Program-made: the position numbers and the translations under genes
Assembly (NCBI RefSeq): GCF_014303735.1
Contig: NZ_CP060296.1
Coordinates: forward strand, 2,367,501-2,431,500
Length of the DNA stretch: 64,000 nt
Reading direction: 5' to 3'
DNA from: Variovorax sp. PAMC28562
GTDB taxonomy: Bacteria; Pseudomonadota; Gammaproteobacteria; Burkholderiales; Burkholderiaceae_C
In this document: positions 45,238-57,767 of the stretch, one piece after another
Numbering within the stretch: position 1 is the first letter of the stretch
How the letters are laid out: each line of letters starts with the position of its first letter
Notes under the pieces: generated by a model
Seen by the model: only the letters and a program-made list of their open reading frames with translations
Told to the model about the DNA's origin: nothing
The model's database searches: none

Positions 45238-45660
45238 ATGACTCTGATCTTCCACATGATTGTCGGTGCGCCCGACCCGGTCGCACCCTTCAGCCACGCC
45301 GTCGAAGCCGATGGCTGGGTGTTCGTCACCGGGCAGATGCCCTTTGTCGGCACCTCGCTCGATTCACCCTATCCCGACGGCATCGAGGCGCAAACACGCC
45401 AGGTGCTGAAGAACCTGCAGGCCGTGCTGGCCGGTTGCGGCCTCGGCCTGGAGCACGCGGTGTCGGTGCGCATCTACCTCACCCACTTCGATGCCGACTA
45501 CGCAGCCATGAACGCGGTCTACGCCGACCACTTCGCGAGTGGGCGGCGACCTGCCCGAACCTGTATCGGCGTGACGGGTCTGGCCAAGGGCGCACGCATC
45601 GAGATCGATCTCGTGGCGCGACGTCCAAGTGAGCCGGTCAAGGCGGGTCTCCCCGTGTAA
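45238..45660 (+). CDS. RidA/YjgF family enamine/imine deaminase-like protein
   Basis: The protein has 140 residues from ATG 45238; ATG 45259 would give 133, closer to the family norm of ~127. It shows the RidA pattern: APFSHAVEADGWVFVTGQMPF, GIEAQTRQVLKNLQAVLAGCGL, AVSVRIYLTHFDADYAAMNAVY and the TCIGVTGLAKGARIEIDLVA strand. The catalytic Arg expected near the end is present in PARTCIGV. Family members hydrolyse reactive 2-aminoacrylate-type enamines or act in amide catabolism. It is divergent from the AraC-amidase fusion, 118 bp apart, the classic place for an AraC target promoter. Confidence 0.88.
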   Translation: MTLIFHMIVGAPDPVAPFSHAVEADGWVFVTGQMPFVGTSLDSPYPDGIEAQTRQVLKNLQAVLAGCGLGLEHAVSVRIYLTHFDADYAAMNAVYADHFASGRRPARTCIGVTGLAKGARIEIDLVARRPSEPVKAGLPV

Positions 45661-45805
45661 CCGGCCCCAATCCACCGGCAGTCGCCGGCGGCTCGTGCTT
45701 TGTCGACAGACACCCCTGCGCAGCCAGTTCGCGCAAGACCCGCCTCCTGCCTTTGCCTAAGCTGCCTCATCAGCATCGTGCCGTACACCGGCCAGGCAAC
45801 CACAC

Positions 45806-47425
45806 ATGGCAATCATCGAGACGACCGTTTCTCCCGGCAGCGACGCCTTCGAGGCCAATCGCAGCGGCATGCTGGCGTTGCTGGAGCGCGTGCGCGGCTA
45901 CGAACGGCGCAGCATCGCCACCTCGGCCAAATCGCGCGAGCGCTTCGAAAAGCGCGGCCAGTTGCTGCCCCGTGAGCGAGTGTCGCTGCTGCTCGACCCG
46001 GGTACCTCGTTCCTTGAAATCGGCTCGCTCGCAGGGCTCGGGCTCGACAACGAAGACCTCGAAAAGAGCGTGCCGGGTGGTGGCGTGATCGGTGGCATCG
46101 GCTGGGTGTCGGGCGTGCGCGTGATGATCAATGCATCGGACTCCGGCATCGACGCCGGCGCGCTGCAGCCGATGGGCATTCCCAAGCAGTTGCGCATGCA
46201 AGAACTGGCACTCGAAAACAAGCTGCCGTACGTGCAACTGGTGGAGAGTGCCGGCGCCAACCTTATGACCTACAAGGTCGAAGAGTTCATCACGGGCGGC
46301 AACCTGTTTCGCAACATCGCGCGCATTTCTGCCGCGGGCTTGCCGGTTGTCACGGTGACGCATGGCTCGTCGACGGCTGGAGGCGCCTACCAGACCGGCC
46401 TGTCGGATTACATCGTGATGGTTCGCGGCCGCTCGCGGGCCTTCCTGGCCGGGCCGCCGTTGTTGAAGGCCGCCACCGGCGAGGTCGCGACCGAAGAAGA
46501 ACTCGGCGGCGCGCTGATGCACACGTCGATCTCCGGCCTCGGCGATTACATGGCCGAAGACGACCGCGACGCCATCCGCATCGCACGCGAGATCCTCGCC
46601 AACATCGACTGGAATCGCGACGCCGCCAACGCCCCGGCGCGCGCCTTCAAGCCGCCACGCTACGACGCCGAATCCCTGCTCGGCATCATGCCGATGGACC
46701 ACAAGCGGCCGGTCGACATGAAGCAGGTCATCGCGCACATCGCCGACGACTCCGAGTTCCTGGAGTTCGGTGAGAACTACGGCGGCGCCACCGTGGTCGG
46801 CCACATCAAGATCGAAGGCATGCCGCTCGGCGTGGTGACCAACAACGGCCCGATCGACCCGGCTGGCGCGACCAAGGCCACGCACTTCATCCAGGCCTGC
46901 TGCCAGTCGAAGACGCCCATCCTGTACCTCAACAACACGACCGGTTTCATGGTCGGCAAGGACTACGAAGAGGCCGGCATCATCAAGCACGGCTCCAAGA
47001 TGATCCAGGCCGTGACCAACGCCACCGTGCCGCAAATCACCCTCTATTGCGGTGCCTCCTTTGGTGCCGGCAACTACGGGATGTGCGGCCGCGGCTTTCA
47101 CCCGCGCTTCTGTTTCTCATGGCCCAACGCCAAGACCGCGGTGATGGGCGGCGAGCAAGCGGCCAAGACCATGGTCATCGTGACCGAGGCCGCCATGAAG
47201 CGCAAAGGCGAGGTCGACCAGGCCAAGCTCGACGCGATGGAAAAGCGCATCGTCGATCACTTCGACAGCCAGATGAGCGTGTTCACCACGAGTGCGCGCC
47301 TGCTCGACGACGGCGTGATCGACCCGCGTGATACACGCGAAGTCTTGGTCAAAGTGCTGTCGATCTGCCGCGACGCCGAAGCCCGAGAACCGCAAAAGAT
47401 GCAGTTCTCGGTGGCCCGTCCCTGA
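45806..47425 (+). CDS. Acyl-CoA carboxylase carboxyltransferase (beta) subunit, AtuC/LiuB type
   Basis: The protein has 539 residues, matching geranyl-CoA and methylcrotonyl-CoA carboxylase beta subunits. Motifs: RERFEKRGQLLPRERVSLLLDPG, GGVIGGIGWVSGVRV, the oxyanion-hole pair GSSTAGGAYQTGLSDY and CGASFGAGNYGMCGRGFHP RF, then WPNAKTAVMGGEQAA. It moves carboxybiotin's CO2 to an unsaturated acyl-CoA. The neighbouring AtuA-like gene favours geranyl-CoA carboxylase (AtuC) over leucine-pathway MCC (LiuB), but the deciding active-site residue cannot be assigned by eye. The partner alpha subunit is encoded at 48623. Confidence 0.88.
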   Translation: MAIIETTVSPGSDAFEANRSGMLALLERVRGYERRSIATSAKSRERFEKRGQLLPRERVSLLLDPGTSFLEIGSLAGLGLDNEDLEKSVPGGGVIGGIGWVSGVRVMINASDSGIDAGALQPMGIPKQLRMQELALENKLPYVQLVESAGANLMTYKVEEFITGGNLFRNIARISAAGLPVVTVTHGSSTAGGAYQTGLSDYIVMVRGRSRAFLAGPPLLKAATGEVATEEELGGALMHTSISGLGDYMAEDDRDAIRIAREILANIDWNRDAANAPARAFKPPRYDAESLLGIMPMDHKRPVDMKQVIAHIADDSEFLEFGENYGGATVVGHIKIEGMPLGVVTNNGPIDPAGATKATHFIQACCQSKTPILYLNNTTGFMVGKDYEEAGIIKHGSKMIQAVTNATVPQITLYCGASFGAGNYGMCGRGFHPRFCFSWPNAKTAVMGGEQAAKTMVIVTEAAMKRKGEVDQAKLDAMEKRIVDHFDSQMSVFTTSARLLDDGVIDPRDTREVLVKVLSICRDAEAREPQKMQFSVARP

Positions 47426-47443
47426 ACCGAAAAGGAGTCTGTC

Positions 47444-48604
47444 ATGCAACTCACCCCTGAACACGACACACTGCGCGACACGCTCAAGCGCTTCATCGAC
47501 AAGGAGGTCAATCCTTGCGTCGACGAGTGGGAGAAGGCCGAAATATTTCCGGCGCACCAGGTCTTCAAGCGGCTCGGCGAACTGGGTTTTCTGGGCCTGA
47601 CCAAGCCGGTCGAGAACGGCGGATCGGGACTCGACTACTCGTACGGCGCGGTCATGGCCGAAGCGCTCGCGCACATGAACTGCGGCGGCATCCCGATGGC
47701 GATCGGCGTGCAGACCGACATGGCGACGCCGGCCCTCGCGCACCGTGGCAGCAAGGAGTTGCGCGACGAGTTCCTTGCGCCGGCCATCAGCGGCGACTAC
47801 GTGGCCTGCCTTGGCGTGTCGGAGGTCGGCAGCGGTTCCGACGTGGCCTCGGTCAAGACCACGGCGCGCAAGGTCGATGGCGACTACGTCATCAATGGCG
47901 GCAAGATGTGGACGACCAATGGCACGCAGGCCGACTTCTGCTGCGTGTTGGCCAACACCTCTGAAGGTTCGTCGCATCGCAACAAGTCGCTCATCGTGGT
48001 GCCTATGAAGACGAAGGGCGTAAAGGTTGCGCGCAAGCTCGAGAAGATGGGCATGCACTCGTCCGACACGGCGCAGATCCACTTCGACGATGTGCGCGTG
48101 CCGCAGCGCTATCGCATCGGCGAAGAGGGCATGGGGTTCATCTACCAGATGGAGCAGTTCCAGATCGAACGGCTGTGGGGCGCACTCAACAGCGCCGGCA
48201 TGGCGCGGCGCGCCATCGACACCACCATCGCCTACACGCGCGACCGACAAGCCTTCGGCCGCTCGATCCTCGACAACCAGTGGGTGCACTACAAACTGGC
48301 CGAGCTGCAGACCGAGGTCGCTTGCCTGAAAGCCATCTGCTGGCAAGGCGTCGAAGAGGTGGTGGCCGGCACCGATGCCACGCGCACCGCCACCATGGCC
48401 AAGCTCAAAGCTGGCCGTGTCATCCGCGAAGTGGCCGATGGTTGCTTGCAGTTCTGGGGCGGCATGGGCTACATGGACGAGAGCCCGATTTCGCGCATCT
48501 TCCGAGACGGCAGGCTGACCTCCATCGGCGGTGGCGCCGACGAAGTGATGCTGCAGATCCTCGCCAAATTCATGGGCACTTTTCCGGCCCCGAACGCCGT
48601 ATAA
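47444..48604 (+). CDS. Acyl-CoA dehydrogenase, AtuD-like
   Basis: The protein has 386 residues, preceded by AAAGGAGT. Acyl-CoA dehydrogenase fold: DTLKRFIDKEVNPCVDEWEK at the N-terminus, CLGVSEVGSGSDVASVKTTA for FAD/substrate binding, DGDYVINGGKMWTTNGTQADF, and the C-terminal DGCLQFWGGMGYMDESPISRIFRDGRL. The catalytic Glu would be in the WQGVEEVVAGT or late helix, not assigned. It should introduce the alpha-beta double bond, as AtuD does for citronellyl-CoA. It lies 18 bp after the carboxyltransferase gene and 18 bp before the biotin carboxylase gene, in one operon. Confidence 0.9.
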   Translation: MQLTPEHDTLRDTLKRFIDKEVNPCVDEWEKAEIFPAHQVFKRLGELGFLGLTKPVENGGSGLDYSYGAVMAEALAHMNCGGIPMAIGVQTDMATPALAHRGSKELRDEFLAPAISGDYVACLGVSEVGSGSDVASVKTTARKVDGDYVINGGKMWTTNGTQADFCCVLANTSEGSSHRNKSLIVVPMKTKGVKVARKLEKMGMHSSDTAQIHFDDVRVPQRYRIGEEGMGFIYQMEQFQIERLWGALNSAGMARRAIDTTIAYTRDRQAFGRSILDNQWVHYKLAELQTEVACLKAICWQGVEEVVAGTDATRTATMAKLKAGRVIREVADGCLQFWGGMGYMDESPISRIFRDGRLTSIGGGADEVMLQILAKFMGTFPAPNAV

Positions 48605-48622
48605 ATCGTCAGACGAACGCCC

Positions 48623-50665
<2,043 letters not shown>

Positions 50666-50716
50666 AGACGCGAGGCGGCGCCGGCGACGAACGAGATCGA
50701 AGGAGACAGACAAGCG

Positions 50717-51520
50717 ATGACCGAAACGACACTTCACCCGGAACCAACCGAGCCGGCCGTGCTCACCGAAAAGCGCGGCCACGCGATGTGGATCACGATC
50801 AACCGGCCCGACAAGCGCAACGCCATCAACAAGGACGTGGTCGCGGGCATCCGCGATGGCTGGCGGCAGGCGCATGCCGACAAGAATGTGCGCGTCGTCG
50901 TGCTGACCGCGGCGGGCGAAAAGGCGTTTTGCGCCGGCGCCGATTTGCAGCCCGACGCAGGCTTCGCGTTCGACCTGTCGCAGCCGAACATCGACTACGC
51001 CGACATGCTGCGCGAAGTGCAGAACGCCACCCTGCCCAGCATCGCGCGCATCAACGGCGTTTGCATGGCCGGCGGCATCGGCTTGCTCTGCATGACCGAC
51101 ATGGCGATTGCCGCCGACCATGTTCAGTTCGGCTTGCCCGAAGTCAAGATCGGCCTGTTCCCGATGCAGGTGCTGAGCCTGCTGCAAGCCATCGTGCCGC
51201 GCCGCACTGTGCGCGAGTGGTGCCTGACCGGCGAGCCTTTCGGTGCCGACGAGGCGAAGGAAGCCGGGCTGCTCAACCATGTCGTGCCGACGGCCGAGCT
51301 CGATGCCAAGACGCAGTGGTTGATCGACCGGCTCGTCAACAAATCGCCGACCGCGTTGCGCCGCGGCAAGTACGCGATGCGCGTGTTGTCGTCGATGTCG
51401 TTCGACGAAGGCATCGCGTTCACCGAAAGCCAGATCGCGCTGCTCGCCATGACCGAAGACGCGAAAGAAGGCCTGGCCTCGTTCAACGAAAAGAGAAAGC
51501 CGGTATGGACCGGACGCTGA
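50717..51520 (+). CDS. Enoyl-CoA hydratase/isomerase family protein, AtuE-like
   Basis: The protein has 267 residues, with AAGGAGAC upstream of ATG 50717. Crotonase features: MWITINRPDKRNAINKDVV, AGEKAFCAGADLQPD (first oxyanion hole), INGVCMAGGIGLLCMTDMAIAAD (second oxyanion hole) and FGLPEVKIGLFPMQVL. In place of the usual GG-E/E pair of hydratases I see GIGLL at the second site, so hydratase versus isomerase or isohexenylglutaconyl-CoA hydratase activity is open. Operon position after the carboxylase genes favours the AtuE step. Its end overlaps a truncated gene. Confidence 0.88.
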   Translation: MTETTLHPEPTEPAVLTEKRGHAMWITINRPDKRNAINKDVVAGIRDGWRQAHADKNVRVVVLTAAGEKAFCAGADLQPDAGFAFDLSQPNIDYADMLREVQNATLPSIARINGVCMAGGIGLLCMTDMAIAADHVQFGLPEVKIGLFPMQVLSLLQAIVPRRTVREWCLTGEPFGADEAKEAGLLNHVVPTAELDAKTQWLIDRLVNKSPTALRRGKYAMRVLSSMSFDEGIAFTESQIALLAMTEDAKEGLASFNEKRKPVWTGR

Positions 51521-51771
51521 CCACCGCGACCACCGCAAAGATCGCCGATGCGGCCACCACCGGCAGCGCTCACGCGGTCGGCCTGGCCGAATGGCTCACC
51601 CGCCGTGCCGCGCGCGCACCGCACAAGCCCGCGCTGACCTGCAACGGCACTACTTGGAATTGCGGCGAGCTAATCGATCGCATCGAGCGCACGTCGGCGG
51701 TGCTGGCGGCCGGTGGCGCGAAATCGCGTTTGCTAACCTCTTCAAGCGCCTCTCCGGCGCGCTCTAGGTGA
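51505..51771 (+). pseudogene. Truncated acyl-CoA synthetase, N-terminal fragment
   Basis: An ATG inside the end of the enoyl-CoA hydratase gene (51505, overlap 16 bases) opens 88 codons. Residues ~27-70 look like the start of an AMP-forming acyl-CoA synthetase (LAEWLTRRAARAPHKPALTC, WNCGELIDRIERTSAVLAAGG), then the sequence turns into a Ser/Arg tail and stops. None of the AMP-binding motifs is present. The downstream gene begins six bases later, so most of a synthetase gene seems to have been deleted from the operon. Confidence 0.6.
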
Positions 51772-51777
51772 TTTCCA

Positions 51778-53961
<2,184 letters not shown>

Positions 53962-53993
53962 CATTTCAGCGATACGACCTGAAAGCCGCTGAC

Positions 53994-55220
53994 ATGACAA
54001 ACACCGCATCGCCTGAATCGTTGGGCATGTGCTCGAAGCGCCTGGCCCGCATCGACAAGTTCCTGGCCGACCAGTATGTGACGCCCGGCAAGCTGCCGTG
54101 TGCCTTGCTGCAGATTGCACGCGGGGGACAACTGGTGCACCAGTCGGTGCAGGGCCATGCCTCGCTCGAAAGCGGCACGCCGCTGCGCGAAGACAGCATC
54201 GTGCGCATCTATTCGATGACCAAGCCGGTCACGAGCGTCGCCTTCATGATGTTGGTCGAGGCGGGCTTGGTGGCGCTCGACGATCCGGTGCATCGGTTTA
54301 TCCCGGCGTGGCGCGACCTGGGTGTCTATCAGTCGGGACTGCCCGGCAATTTCCAGACGAGACCGACGGCTGCGCCAATGCGCATGGTCGATCTGCTACG
54401 GCACACGTCCGGTCTGACTTACGGCTTTCAGATGCGCACCAGCGTCGACGCCGCCTACCGGCGCGGCAGGGTCGAGCCCTTCGAGCAGGCTGAAGGGCTG
54501 GATGGATTCATCGACGAGTTGTCTCGGCTGCCGCTGGAATTTTCTCCGGGCTCGGCGTGGAACTATTCAGTCGCTACCGATGTGCTGGGCTACCTGATCG
54601 GCAAGATTTCCGGCGTTCCGTTCGATGAGTTTTTGCGTCAGCGCATCTTCGAACCACTCGGGATGGTGGACACGGCTTTTCATGTCGGCGAAGACAAGGC
54701 TGCGCGTCTTGCCCAGTGCTACGTGAAGTCTGCTGCGGGTGCGCTGGCGCCGGCACCCGGCCGCACATTTCGCGAGCCTCCCGCAGCGCCTTCGGGCGGC
54801 GGTGGACTGGTGTCGACGGCCAGCGACTACATGCGCTTCTGCGAGATGCTGCGCCAGGGCGGTGCCTTGGGCGACGTGCGTCTGCTGGGTCCGAAGACGC
54901 TGCAACTGATGCGCTCCAACCATCTGCCCGGTGGCCGCGAACTGGCCGACATGGCAGTTTCGATGTTCTCCGAAGCGACCTATGCCGGCGTGGGATTCGG
55001 CCTCGGTTTTGCGATGACCACCGACGTGGCAAAGACCGGGCTGGCAGGCTCGGTCGGCGAATACTGGTGGGGTGGACTGGCCTCGACGGCTTTCTGGATC
55101 GACCCGGTGGAAGACCTCTGCGTCGTGTTCCTCACGCAACTGATTCCGTCCAGCCTGTATCCGATTCGCCGCGAATTGCGCACCATGATCAATGCCGCCG
55201 TCATCGACTCGAGGGCTTGA
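53994..55220 (+). CDS. Serine hydrolase, beta-lactamase/class C esterase family
   Basis: The protein has 408 residues from ATG 53994. The nucleophile motif SxxK is SMTK (Ser74, Lys77), the Tyr motif is in WNYSVATDVLGYLIG, and the third element appears around WWGGLASTAFWIDP. No signal peptide is seen, so it is probably cytoplasmic and an esterase/amidase (EstB or LACTB type) rather than an antibiotic-resistance enzyme. HTSGLTYGF and FEPLGMVDTAF are typical family segments. It follows the FadB/J-type gene after 32 bp, and could hydrolyse an ester or lactone feeding that pathway. Confidence 0.85.
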   Translation: MTNTASPESLGMCSKRLARIDKFLADQYVTPGKLPCALLQIARGGQLVHQSVQGHASLESGTPLREDSIVRIYSMTKPVTSVAFMMLVEAGLVALDDPVHRFIPAWRDLGVYQSGLPGNFQTRPTAAPMRMVDLLRHTSGLTYGFQMRTSVDAAYRRGRVEPFEQAEGLDGFIDELSRLPLEFSPGSAWNYSVATDVLGYLIGKISGVPFDEFLRQRIFEPLGMVDTAFHVGEDKAARLAQCYVKSAAGALAPAPGRTFREPPAAPSGGGGLVSTASDYMRFCEMLRQGGALGDVRLLGPKTLQLMRSNHLPGGRELADMAVSMFSEATYAGVGFGLGFAMTTDVAKTGLAGSVGEYWWGGLASTAFWIDPVEDLCVVFLTQLIPSSLYPIRRELRTMINAAVIDSRA

Positions 55221-55232
55221 GACAAAGACGAC

Positions 55233-55967
55233 TTACGCCAACGAGAACGCGGTCATGCGCGGCAGGGTGCGCTCGCCGGTCTTCTGCAAGTGCTTGCGGG
55301 TGCGCGTCTCGGCCTTGGCCTGGTCGCCTTCGAGAATCGCCTCGGTGATGGCGCGGTATTCGGTCACCATCGAACGCAGGTCGGCGGTGGTGAGCGAGTG
55401 ATAGAACTGCGCCCTAAAAAGATGGGCGCGCGCTTGCGGCAGCACGCGATTCAGCTCGCTGCTGTTGGCAATGTCGAACATGACCTTGTAGTAGTTGGCG
55501 CGCTCGTCGAGCACACGGTCGAGCGCCTCCGGCGTGTTGGCCTCGATGAGTTTTTGCGCTGCCGCCTCGAAGCGCTTGGCGTTGTTGCCGATCTGTATGT
55601 TGGCGGCGGCCAGGCGCGCGGCCAGGCCGGTGAGCACTTCGAGCACGCCGAGCAGGCTGGCGGCATCTTCGCTGTCGAGCGACCGGATCACGGCACCGCG
55701 GTGCGGCGTGAGGTCGACCACGCCGCTCGAAGCCAGGATGCGCAAGGCCTCGCGCACTGTGCTGCGGCTCACACCCAGGTCGCGCGTGAGGTCGGCTTCG
55801 ACCAGCCGCTGCCCGACGGTAAAGCGGCGCATCAGGATGCCTTTGCTGATGGCGTCGGCCACGCGGTCTGGCGTGCTGCGCGGGTGCTGCGCAGCAATCG
55901 GCGCCGACGCTTTGACGGCCTTTGCTGCGCCCGCACGCGTCACGGGGGCTGTTGGGGTGTCTTTCAT
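55233..55967 (-). CDS. GntR family regulator, FadR/FCD subfamily
   Basis: The protein has 244 residues. After a basic Ala-rich N-terminal stretch of ~30 residues comes the winged HTH (RVADAISKGILMRRFTVGQRLVEADLTRDLGVSRSTVREALRIL, read in parts), then the all-helical FCD effector domain with possible metal ligands (His in YHSLTTADLRSMVTEYRAITEAILEGD). It converges on the serine hydrolase gene and diverges from chrA. A near-perfect copy of a palindrome found again before the phosphotransferase gene lies 112 bp upstream of its start, so it probably regulates itself and that operon. Confidence 0.88.
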   Translation of the reverse strand: MKDTPTAPVTRAGAAKAVKASAPIAAQHPRSTPDRVADAISKGILMRRFTVGQRLVEADLTRDLGVSRSTVREALRILASSGVVDLTPHRGAVIRSLDSEDAASLLGVLEVLTGLAARLAAANIQIGNNAKRFEAAAQKLIEANTPEALDRVLDERANYYKVMFDIANSSELNRVLPQARAHLFRAQFYHSLTTADLRSMVTEYRAITEAILEGDQAKAETRTRKHLQKTGERTLPRMTAFSLA

Positions 55968-56291
55968 TCGGGCTCGCGCAGTGCAAAAAATGGGGGCCGG
56001 GCCGGCAGCGACAGCCGCTAGAAGAGGGCGTCTGTCGCGTCGGCTCCGTCAGGGGAAGCCACAGCGACCACAGAATTAATTGTCTGGCAATGTTTACAGA
56101 CAGTTGTGACAGGCGGAATCAGGTTCAACCCTGCCGGATGTGCGGTTCAGTCCGGCCGTCGCGGGTCGGTCCCGCGTGTTTCCCTGGGGGCATCAAGGCA
56201 GGGTCGCAGCGTGTCGGCACAAGACTGAGCATCGGGGGCTGCCTACGCACTAGGGACGTTGCAACACGCCGCCCTCCAAAATGCGCTCCAT
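55968..56291. other. Divergent regulatory region gntR / chrA
   Basis: This 324-bp non-coding region holds promoters for both divergent genes. It contains one palindromic operator candidate (56079-56091) followed by TTTACAGACAGTTGTGACAGG, which has further degenerate TGTC/GACA half-sites. The stretch from ~56100 to 56280 shows nothing else that I can name. Confidence 0.5.
56079..56091. promoter_or_regulatory. Putative GntR operator, site 1
   Basis: ATTGTC-T-GGCAAT is a 13-bp palindrome with one mismatch, 112 bp upstream of the gntR start and 200 bp upstream of chrA. GntR/FCD regulators commonly bind short interrupted palindromes of this TTGTC-N-GACAA kind. The same motif, perfect, occurs at 57719-57731. 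Confidence 0.55.
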
Positions 56292-57641
56292 ATGACCGAT
56301 GAAACCGCAGCCCCATCGCCAGCCCGGCCTCCGCTGACTTTCCGCGAGGCCTTCGCTTACTGGCTCAAGCTCGGCTTCATCAGCTTCGGTGGACCGGCCG
56401 GGCAAATCGCGCTGATGCACCAAGAGCTGGTCGAGCGGCGCCGCTGGATTTCGGAGGGGCGCTTTTTGCATGCGCTCAACTACTGCATGCTGCTGCCCGG
56501 GCCGGAGGCGCAGCAACTGGCCACCTACATGGGCTGGCTGATGCATCGCACGTGGGGTGGCGTCATCGCAGGTGGGCTTTTCGTGCTGCCGTCTTTGTTC
56601 GTGATCATCGGGCTGTCGTGGGTCTACATGGCCTTTGGTCATGTGCCAGCCATCGCCGGCGTGCTCTATGGCATCAAGCCCGCGGTAACCGCCATCGTCG
56701 TCTTCGCGGCGTACCGCATCGGCTCCCGTACGCTGAAGAACGCGTGGCTTTACGGCATCGCGCTCGCAGCGTTCGTCGCCATCTTCGCATTCAACATGCC
56801 GTTCCCGCTGATTGTTTTGGTGGCTGCCGTGATCGGCTATGTCGGTGGGCGGAGGGCGCCGGGCAAGTTTTCGAGCGGCGGTGGCCACGGGCAAGGCGCG
56901 GTTTCGTCGGTGCCGGCATGGATCGATGACGACACGCCGGTGCCACCGCACGCCCTCTTCAGTTGGTCGCGCATTCGACGGGTCACTGCGGTATCGCTCG
57001 GCCTCTGGGCTGCCGCCATCGGCGCGCTGACCGTGGCCTACGGATGGGACGCGGTGCTGACGCAGATGGCGTGGTTCTTCACCAAGGCCGCTCTGCTTAC
57101 CTTCGGCGGTGCCTATGCGGTTCTTCCTTACGTCTATCAGGGCGCGGTCGAGACGCAGCACTGGTTGACGGCGTCTCAGATGATCGACGGGCTGGCGCTG
57201 GGCGAAACCACGCCGGGCCCACTGATCATGGTCGTGGCATTCGTCGGATTCGTCGGCGGGTGGAGCAAGGAGATCTTTGGTGCGGGCTCGCCGTTTCTGG
57301 CCGGTACAGTGGCAGCGACGGTGGTCACGTTCTTTACTTTTTTGCCGTCGTTCTTTTTCATCTTCGTCGGCGCGCCTTTCATCGAATCGACGCACGGAAA
57401 GATCAAGTTCACCGCGCCGCTCGTGGCGATCACCGCCGCCGTGGTGGGCGTCATCGTGAACCTGGCGGTGTTCTTCGCGGTCCATGTGCTGTGGCCGCTG
57501 GGAGTGGCGGGGCGCTTCGAATGGGCGGCGGCAGTGATCGGCGTGCTGGCGGCGATCGCGCTGTTCCGTTTCAAGGTCGGTGTCATCAAGGTCATCTTGG
57601 TCGCCGGGCTGCTCGGCATGGGCTGGCAATTGATGCGCTGA
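56292..57641 (+). CDS. chrA: ChrA-type chromate transporter family protein
   Basis: The protein has 449 residues from ATG 56292 (a TTG at 56259 is possible), the length of two-domain CHR proteins. Two homologous halves are visible: FREAFAYWLKLGFISFGGPAGQIALMH and LNYCMLLPGPEAQQLATYMGW in the first, AWFFTKAALLTFGGAYAVLPYV and DGLALGETTPGPLIMVVAFVGF in the second; the FGGP and PGP motifs are CHR hallmarks. About ten hydrophobic segments are present. The family exports chromate, possibly coupled to proton or sulfate movement. No ChrB-like regulator is adjacent, so chromate as the physiological substrate is uncertain. Confidence 0.9.
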   Translation: MTDETAAPSPARPPLTFREAFAYWLKLGFISFGGPAGQIALMHQELVERRRWISEGRFLHALNYCMLLPGPEAQQLATYMGWLMHRTWGGVIAGGLFVLPSLFVIIGLSWVYMAFGHVPAIAGVLYGIKPAVTAIVVFAAYRIGSRTLKNAWLYGIALAAFVAIFAFNMPFPLIVLVAAVIGYVGGRRAPGKFSSGGGHGQGAVSSVPAWIDDDTPVPPHALFSWSRIRRVTAVSLGLWAAAIGALTVAYGWDAVLTQMAWFFTKAALLTFGGAYAVLPYVYQGAVETQHWLTASQMIDGLALGETTPGPLIMVVAFVGFVGGWSKEIFGAGSPFLAGTVAATVVTFFTFLPSFFFIFVGAPFIESTHGKIKFTAPLVAITAAVVGVIVNLAVFFAVHVLWPLGVAGRFEWAAAVIGVLAAIALFRFKVGVIKVILVAGLLGMGWQLMR

Positions 57642-57698
57642 GGCCCCCCGTTTTGCGCCGGTCATCTCGTTCGGTAGATGCCGCGGATATCTCACGGG

Positions 57699-57731
57699 TG
57701 TCGGACAAACCCTAGTTGATTGTCTGACAAT
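57699..57731. promoter_or_regulatory. Putative GntR operator pair, site 2
   Basis: A perfect palindrome ATTGTC-T-GACAAT (57719-57731) lies 36 bp before the phosphotransferase start. A second, shorter palindrome TGTC-G-GACA (57699-57707) lies upstream; the centres are 22 bp apart, about two helix turns, so two regulator dimers could bind the same face. The position close to the start suits repression. Confidence 0.6.
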
Positions 57732-57767
57732 CTCTTCGTACCATTTTGGCATGCAAGGTCATGCGCA

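Noticed and set aside
45701..45708. TGTCGACA palindrome upstream of the carboxyltransferase gene as a third GntR site
   Set aside because: It lacks the central spacer base and the outer AT/AT pairs of the ATTGTC-N-GACAAT sites, and an 8-bp palindrome is expected by chance at this scale.
53994..55220. Serine hydrolase as an antibiotic-resistance beta-lactamase
   Set aside because: SxxK and Tyr motifs are shared with esterases, there is no signal peptide, and the neighbours are acyl-CoA genes.
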